A stretch of 9,280 nt of DNA from the NCBI GenBank assembly GCA_004525875.1, contig SPBQ01000059.1:1-9280 (forward strand), read 5' to 3'. Source of the stretch: Myxococcales bacterium. Its GTDB lineage: Bacteria > Desulfobacterota_B > Binatia > UBA1149 > SPBQ01. The notes under the pieces are model-generated. The model worked only from the letters and a program-made list of their open reading frames with translations. It had not been told where the DNA came from and made no database searches. Position 1 is the first letter of the stretch. Each line of letters starts with the position of its first letter. The position numbers and the translations under genes were made by a program. Positions 6,628 to 9,280 of the stretch are shown one piece after another.

Positions 6628-6687
6628 GCGAGCTCTAGACTGCGAGCTCTTCCATCTCCTCGCGCGAGCTAGCCCGCTCCGCGAGCT
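6628..6687. repeat. Four copies of GCGAGCT in the convergent intergenic gap
   Basis: GCGAGCT occurs at 6628, 6642, 6664 and 6681, all in the same orientation; the first two read GCGAGCTC and the last two GCGAGCTAGC. Spacing is 14, 22 and 17 bases. The gap 6539-6720 otherwise contains no gene that I can support. The repeats may be a degenerate intergenic repeat or protein-binding sites; no function is claimed. Confidence 0.6.
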
Positions 6688-6706
6688 AGCCGTTACGTCG
6701 CATGAC

Positions 6707-6721
6707 GCCGCCTCCGGCGGC
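6707..6721 (-). terminator. GC hairpin at the end of the 60-residue ORF
   Basis: GCCGCC (6707-6712), loop TCC, GGCGGC (6716-6721). It abuts the stop codon of the minus-strand gene at 6721-6723 and lies between convergent genes, a usual place for a terminator. There is no T run on either side, so termination activity is uncertain. Confidence 0.35.
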
Positions 6722-6903
6722 TAGTGAAGTGTTCGGACGCGACGGTTCTCGGTCTCGAGGATGACGTCGCTGCGCTTGCCGCGGCGTGGCTTCGGCGCGA
6801 GGGTCGACTCCATCACCCAGGTCCCCTTGATGCGCTTGCCGGTGACCACCACCTTGCCGCCGCCCCGCTTCGAACCGTTATCCTTCTTAGAGAACAATGC
6901 CAT
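6721..6903 (-). CDS. Small basic hypothetical protein (60 residues)
   Basis: The ATG (complement of 6901-6903) begins M-A-L-F-S-K-K-D-N-G-S-K-R-G-G-G, followed by K-V-V-V-T-G-K-R-I-K-G-T-W-V-M-E-S-T and an Arg/Lys-rich C-terminus, ending with TAG at 6721-6723. A GGAGAGGG ribosome site lies just upstream on the minus strand. Third codon positions are overwhelmingly G or C, unlike the overlapping plus-strand frames, which supports real coding. I do not recognise the family. The high Lys/Arg and Gly content would fit a nucleic-acid or ribosome-associated small protein, but nothing proves that. The frame is open further upstream to 7212, but that part reads as shadow sequence and crosses an inverted repeat. 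Confidence 0.65.
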   Translation of the reverse strand: MALFSKKDNGSKRGGGKVVVTGKRIKGTWVMESTLAPKPRRGKRSDVILETENRRVRTLH

Positions 6904-7008
6904 GCCCGTCCCTCTCCGCGTGATGGGAGGGAACAAAGCAGATGTCATGCCGTACGCGCGCATGGCACTAAGGGGCCGAAAACTATGAAAAAATCGGGAA
7001 GGAGAGGG

Positions 7009-7072
7009 CGGCGAGGCGGTACAGCGGTGGTCGCGACTGTACACGCTCGGACGACGCTCTACCGCCTCGCCG
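7009..7072. repeat. Imperfect 18-bp inverted repeat with 28-base spacer
   Basis: The left arm at 7009-7026 (CGGCGAGGCGGTACAGCG) pairs with the right arm at 7055-7072 with a single mismatch. The spacer 7027-7054 contains a smaller palindrome, GTCGCGAC. It lies between the 60-residue ORF and the fragment ending at 7059, and overlaps the stop codon of that fragment. It could be a bidirectional structural terminator without a T tract, or a dyad binding site. Confidence 0.75.
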
Positions 7073-7354
7073 ATTCGAGCGAGCGCGTCAATAGCGGCGC
7101 CCATCTCGTCGAGCGATTTACAGTCGCGCCCGCGTCGAGTTTGAACTGATCGAGCTCGATTCGCATGGTCCTGAGCTGCGGATGCTCGATGAGGACGTGG
7201 TCGACCGTCCACTCGATGATCTCCCCGTGGATCTGGTCGCCGCTGGCGAGGACGAGGGTGTCGGCGTGAGCGCAGCGGCCATGGCGGCGTGCCTGCTCGA
7301 CGAGGTCGTCCAGGTCACCGTGCAGAGCTGCGCGACGCTTGCTCGGATCGCCAT
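7059..7354 (-). pseudogene. Probable frameshifted fragment with an Sm-like GDxxxG domain
   Basis: On the minus strand, 20 bases after the LssY-gene stop, an ATG (complement of 7352-7354) starts M-A-I-R-A-S-V-A-Q-L-C. A different frame, open to the TAG at 7059-7061, encodes A-H-A-D-T-L-V-L-A-S-G-D-Q-I-H-G-E-I-I-E-W, then V-L-I-E-H-P and I-E-L-D-Q-F-K. The pattern 'D-T-L-x-L-x-x-G-D-x-x-x-G' with alternating strands is what I know from the small Sm-like domain after the signal peptide of some secreted or outer-membrane proteins (often before DUF481), and A-H-A-D looks like a signal cleavage site. That frame has no usable start codon after the LssY stop, so an indel between about 7350 and 7270 would be needed to join the parts. 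The domain is followed by only about two dozen poorly coding residues, so the 3' part is missing too. It may be a decayed gene or an assembly error. Confidence 0.4.
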
Positions 7355-7374
7355 CGCCGCGAAGAGTCCGGTAG

Positions 7375-8817
7375 CTAGTGGGTATCGGTTTCGCCCGCGG
7401 CGATCGACTCACCAACACCTGAGCGGAGACAGCGCGGATCGTTGGTCGCGGCCGGCTCTGCGATGCCGGCGACGAAGAGAGTCTGTGCTGAGCGGGCAGT
7501 CCTCGTCTTCCCATACCACCACGACCACGAGCACCCGGTGAGATAGGACGGCTGTACCCGCTGCGAGGAGAGCACGGCGACGGCCCTGAGGCCGTCGGTG
7601 TAGAACGGATCGCCCGTCAAGTTACGCCGCGGCGCCGCCGGCAGGGCTTCGCCTACCCCCGCTACGTAGCCGGCGATCGCGACCCGCTCGGTCGCCAGCA
7701 GATCGTCCAGTACGTAGTCGCGGGCTTCGTCCACGTCGGGATCGATCTTGTGGGTGGTCAGATTCCAGGTCTTGGTGGTGAAGCGCACGCCGATGTCCCT
7801 GCTGATCTGGCCGATCCACACGGGCCGGCCCTCGAAGCGTACACCGGTATGCCAGAGCCGCAGGTGCAGCCGCTCGTTGATCTGCCGACGTGTCCTTTGC
7901 AGTGCGAAATCCTGCTGGCGGTGGTCGAGATAGAGCGGGCTCACCGGGGAGTACCGGTACTCGGACTCCAGGAGGAACGCCTTGAAGGTCTTCCAGGAAG
8001 TCGCGAGCGTGATCGACTCCGCCGGATCCCAGCGGGCACCGAAGCACGCGAGGATCTGTGCACGGTCGCCGACCACGACCAGGTTGAGCGGGTCGCCCTC
8101 CGTCGAGCCCTGCTTGTTGGCCGTGGACCGCGGCTGCTGCTCGAGCCAGGACCGGAAGTCGGCCTCGGTGAGATTGCGCGATCCGTCTTGTGCGCTCGGG
8201 GCCTCGGCGTCGTCGGTGACGTCGAGGCCCGGCACCTCGAGCGAGAACTCGAGCTCGTGAGCGCGCACCTCACCGAGCAAGCGCACAGTGACCTGCTTCG
8301 AACCCTCATCGAGCGTGGTGAACACGAAGCCCTCGAGCTCCGTGTCGGGAAGGATGGGGCGGCTCGAAAGTCCTTCGTCTTTGAACAGCGCGTCGATTCG
8401 GCGATTCGCCTTGCGCCCGGAGAGGAACCTGAGCAGCACGAGCGGTAAAAACGGCAAGTACAGCCATGACAGCAGGCCGAAGCCGACCAGCTGCTTGCCG
8501 GCCCCGAAGTGGCAAATACGCGCGGCTTCCAGTGGCGTGTAGTAGCGCGGGTCGATCTTCACGCGGTCGAGCCGCAGGGCATCCGGACGGCGATTGACGA
8601 TCCGCAGCCATACCGGCTGAATGTGCCTGCGAGCCATGCCCAATCCGAAGAACCGACGACTCTCGTGGTCGCTGAGCACGGCGACGCTTACCTCGAGGCC
8701 ATCTTCGGACCTCGACTGCGCCCGCTCAAGAAACGCTCGGTCCTCGGGCTCCGGGGCGTAGGCCACGGTGAGCCAGCGAAGCAGCGTGCGCACCGGTCTT
8801 TTCGCTGTGACGCTCAC
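7375..8817 (-). CDS. LssY_C-domain membrane-anchored protein
   Basis: A 480-residue protein starting with GTG (complement of 8815-8817). Residues 45-100 contain S-D-H-E-S-R-R-F-F-G and I-Q-P-V-W-L-R-I-x-N, a segment typical of these proteins. One long hydrophobic stretch at about 106-133 (L-V-G-F-G-L-L-S-W-L-Y-L-P-F-L-P-L) is a membrane anchor. Residues from about 240 to 415 match the LssY C-terminal domain: P-L-N-L-V-V-V-G, then R-L-W-H, R-P-V-W-I-G-Q-I-S-R-D-I-G-V-R-F, K-T-W-N-L-T-T-H-K-I-D-P-D-V-D-E-A-R-D-Y and N-L-T-G-D-P-F-Y-T-D-G-L. The domain is named after a Legionella type I secretion locus, but its biochemical role is unknown; an envelope function is likely. About 65 residues after the domain look atypical and may be a poorly conserved tail. 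Its start overlaps the stop of the small ORF upstream by one base, suggesting translational coupling. Confidence 0.88.
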   Translation of the reverse strand: MSVTAKRPVRTLLRWLTVAYAPEPEDRAFLERAQSRSEDGLEVSVAVLSDHESRRFFGLGMARRHIQPVWLRIVNRRPDALRLDRVKIDPRYYTPLEAARICHFGAGKQLVGFGLLSWLYLPFLPLVLLRFLSGRKANRRIDALFKDEGLSSRPILPDTELEGFVFTTLDEGSKQVTVRLLGEVRAHELEFSLEVPGLDVTDDAEAPSAQDGSRNLTEADFRSWLEQQPRSTANKQGSTEGDPLNLVVVGDRAQILACFGARWDPAESITLATSWKTFKAFLLESEYRYSPVSPLYLDHRQQDFALQRTRRQINERLHLRLWHTGVRFEGRPVWIGQISRDIGVRFTTKTWNLTTHKIDPDVDEARDYVLDDLLATERVAIAGYVAGVGEALPAAPRRNLTGDPFYTDGLRAVAVLSSQRVQPSYLTGCSWSWWYGKTRTARSAQTLFVAGIAEPAATNDPRCLRSGVGESIAAGETDTH

Positions 8818-9002
8818 TACTCGTCTCTTCTGACGCGAGCGAGTTCTGGCGTTATTGTCCAGGGCTCATCGGACCGCGCGGATACCCGTGAGGAAGGCCA
8901 GTCGCTGCCCGACGGATCGTCGGTGTGGCGCAGGGTCTGCACCGGCAAGATGCAATGCGGACATTCGAACCGCTGGATCGTTCCCGGCACGAGCGTTGGC
9001 AT
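8817..9002 (-). CDS. Small CxxC ORF upstream of the LssY-domain gene
   Basis: A 61-residue ORF beginning M-P-T-L-V-P-G-T-I-Q-R-F-E-C-P-H-C-I-L-P-V-Q-T-L, ending in a TAG whose last base is the first base of the GTG of the LssY-domain gene. A TTG at 9036-9038 would extend it to 73 residues. The single C-P-H-C pair resembles half of a zinc ribbon. A hand count gives about 70 percent G/C at third positions, acceptable for this genome. No clear ribosome site is visible. The overlap and the CxxC motif favour a real gene, possibly a regulatory leader or small metal-binding protein; I do not recognise a family. Confidence 0.4.
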   Translation of the reverse strand: MPTLVPGTIQRFECPHCILPVQTLRHTDDPSGSDWPSSRVSARSDEPWTITPELARVRRDE

Positions 9003-9096
9003 AGGTAGCGACCGTAGTTCAGTCAAAATGGAACGCAACGTGTCTAGCCCGGTAGCCGGAAGATTTTGAGCGGCAGGACCAAGGAGTTACACCACG

Positions 9097-9280
9097 GTGA
9101 CATCCGTCGTGTCTCACGCAGCGTTGATCTTGTTCTGGACCTTTCTTGTCACCGCCGTCTTGGCGGGCGTCGTGCGCGCCGACGAGCCGATTCTCTCGCC
9201 GTCTCAGCCCGTGGCCGAGACCGGAGACGCGACCGGCGCGCGCCAGGCGCCTGACCCCACCGATCGCCATCGCTGGCACA
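9097..9280 (+). CDS. N-terminus of an exported protein (3' end outside window)
   Basis: GTG at 9097 with AGGAG 10 bases upstream opens a frame that runs to the window end without a stop (61 codons). The N-terminus has a short polar start, a hydrophobic core (A-A-L-I-L-F-W-T-F-L-V-T-A-V-L-A-G) and a likely signal peptidase I site at V-V-R-A before D-E-P. The following residues are polar and rich in Pro, Ala and Asp, typical of a linker before a folded or outer-membrane domain that lies beyond the window. The gene is divergent from the small CxxC ORF across a gap of about 94 bases (9003-9096), which should hold both promoters; I see no convincing boxes there. The protein family cannot be named. 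Confidence 0.7.
   Translation, partial: MTSVVSHAALILFWTFLVTAVLAGVVRADEPILSPSQPVAETGDATGARQAPDPTDRHRWH

Noticed and set aside
9000..9033. Minus-strand TTGACT ... 17 bases ... TATGCC as a promoter
   Set aside because: The -10 match is poor (three of six) and overlaps the ATG of the small CxxC ORF, so it could only serve the LssY gene; not strong enough to list.
8509..9069. Plus-strand frame opposite the LssY gene start and small ORF
   Set aside because: No family motif; most of it is the complement of the well-supported LssY-domain gene.
1..9280. tRNA, rRNA, CRISPR array or transposase
   Set aside because: I looked for tRNA-like cloverleaf and CCA ends (including a selC-type tRNA), regularly spaced repeats and transposase motifs and saw none.

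Overview
The window is GC-rich bacterial DNA with dense gene packing and strong G/C preference at third codon positions. The gene content (two cytochrome P450s, an amidohydrolase, a cupin, an ArsH-type flavoprotein and a thioredoxin-fold protein) suggests a catabolic or accessory region of an environmental, probably uncultured, soil or marine bacterium. I cannot fix the phylum. Use of selenocysteine together with P450s and an LssY-domain protein would suit a deltaproteobacterial or Binatota-like lineage better than a classical actinobacterium, but that is weak inference.

Plus-strand block, 1-6538: the C-terminus of a P450 (cut by the window start), then a redoxin-like gene at 327-1376, then an amidohydrolase of the D-aminoacylase type at 1383-3089. 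The last two are 6 bases apart and clearly co-transcribed. A 249-base gap holding a perfect 19-bp inverted repeat follows. Next come a cupin (3339-3881), a CYP153-like P450 (3980-5266), an ArsH-like NADPH:FMN reductase (5312-6028) and a small four-helix membrane protein (6101-6538).

The main discovery is in the redoxin gene. It looks like two ORFs split by a TGA at 738-740, but the frame is open on both sides, homology runs straight across the TGA, and the TGA falls exactly at the active site of the thioredoxin fold (A-S-W-U-G-C-R). Fourteen bases downstream is a perfect 6-bp hairpin with a GGUCU loop, which fits a bacterial SECIS element. I read this as a 349-residue selenoprotein with Sec138 and Cys140, a one-residue-spaced U-x-C redox pair, next to P450 and hydrolase genes. 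No selA, selB, selC or selD is visible in the window, so the decoding machinery must lie elsewhere if this is right.

Minus-strand block, 6721-9002, convergent with the first: an LssY_C-domain membrane-anchored protein (7375-8817), preceded by a small CxxC ORF (8817-9002) whose stop overlaps its start, followed by what looks like a frameshifted fragment of a secreted protein with an Sm-like GDxxxG domain (7059-7354), and then a 60-residue basic protein (6721-6903). The stretch between the convergent blocks (6539-6720) carries four GCGAGCT repeats and a GC hairpin. At the right edge a divergent plus-strand gene starts at 9097 with a signal peptide and is cut by the window end.
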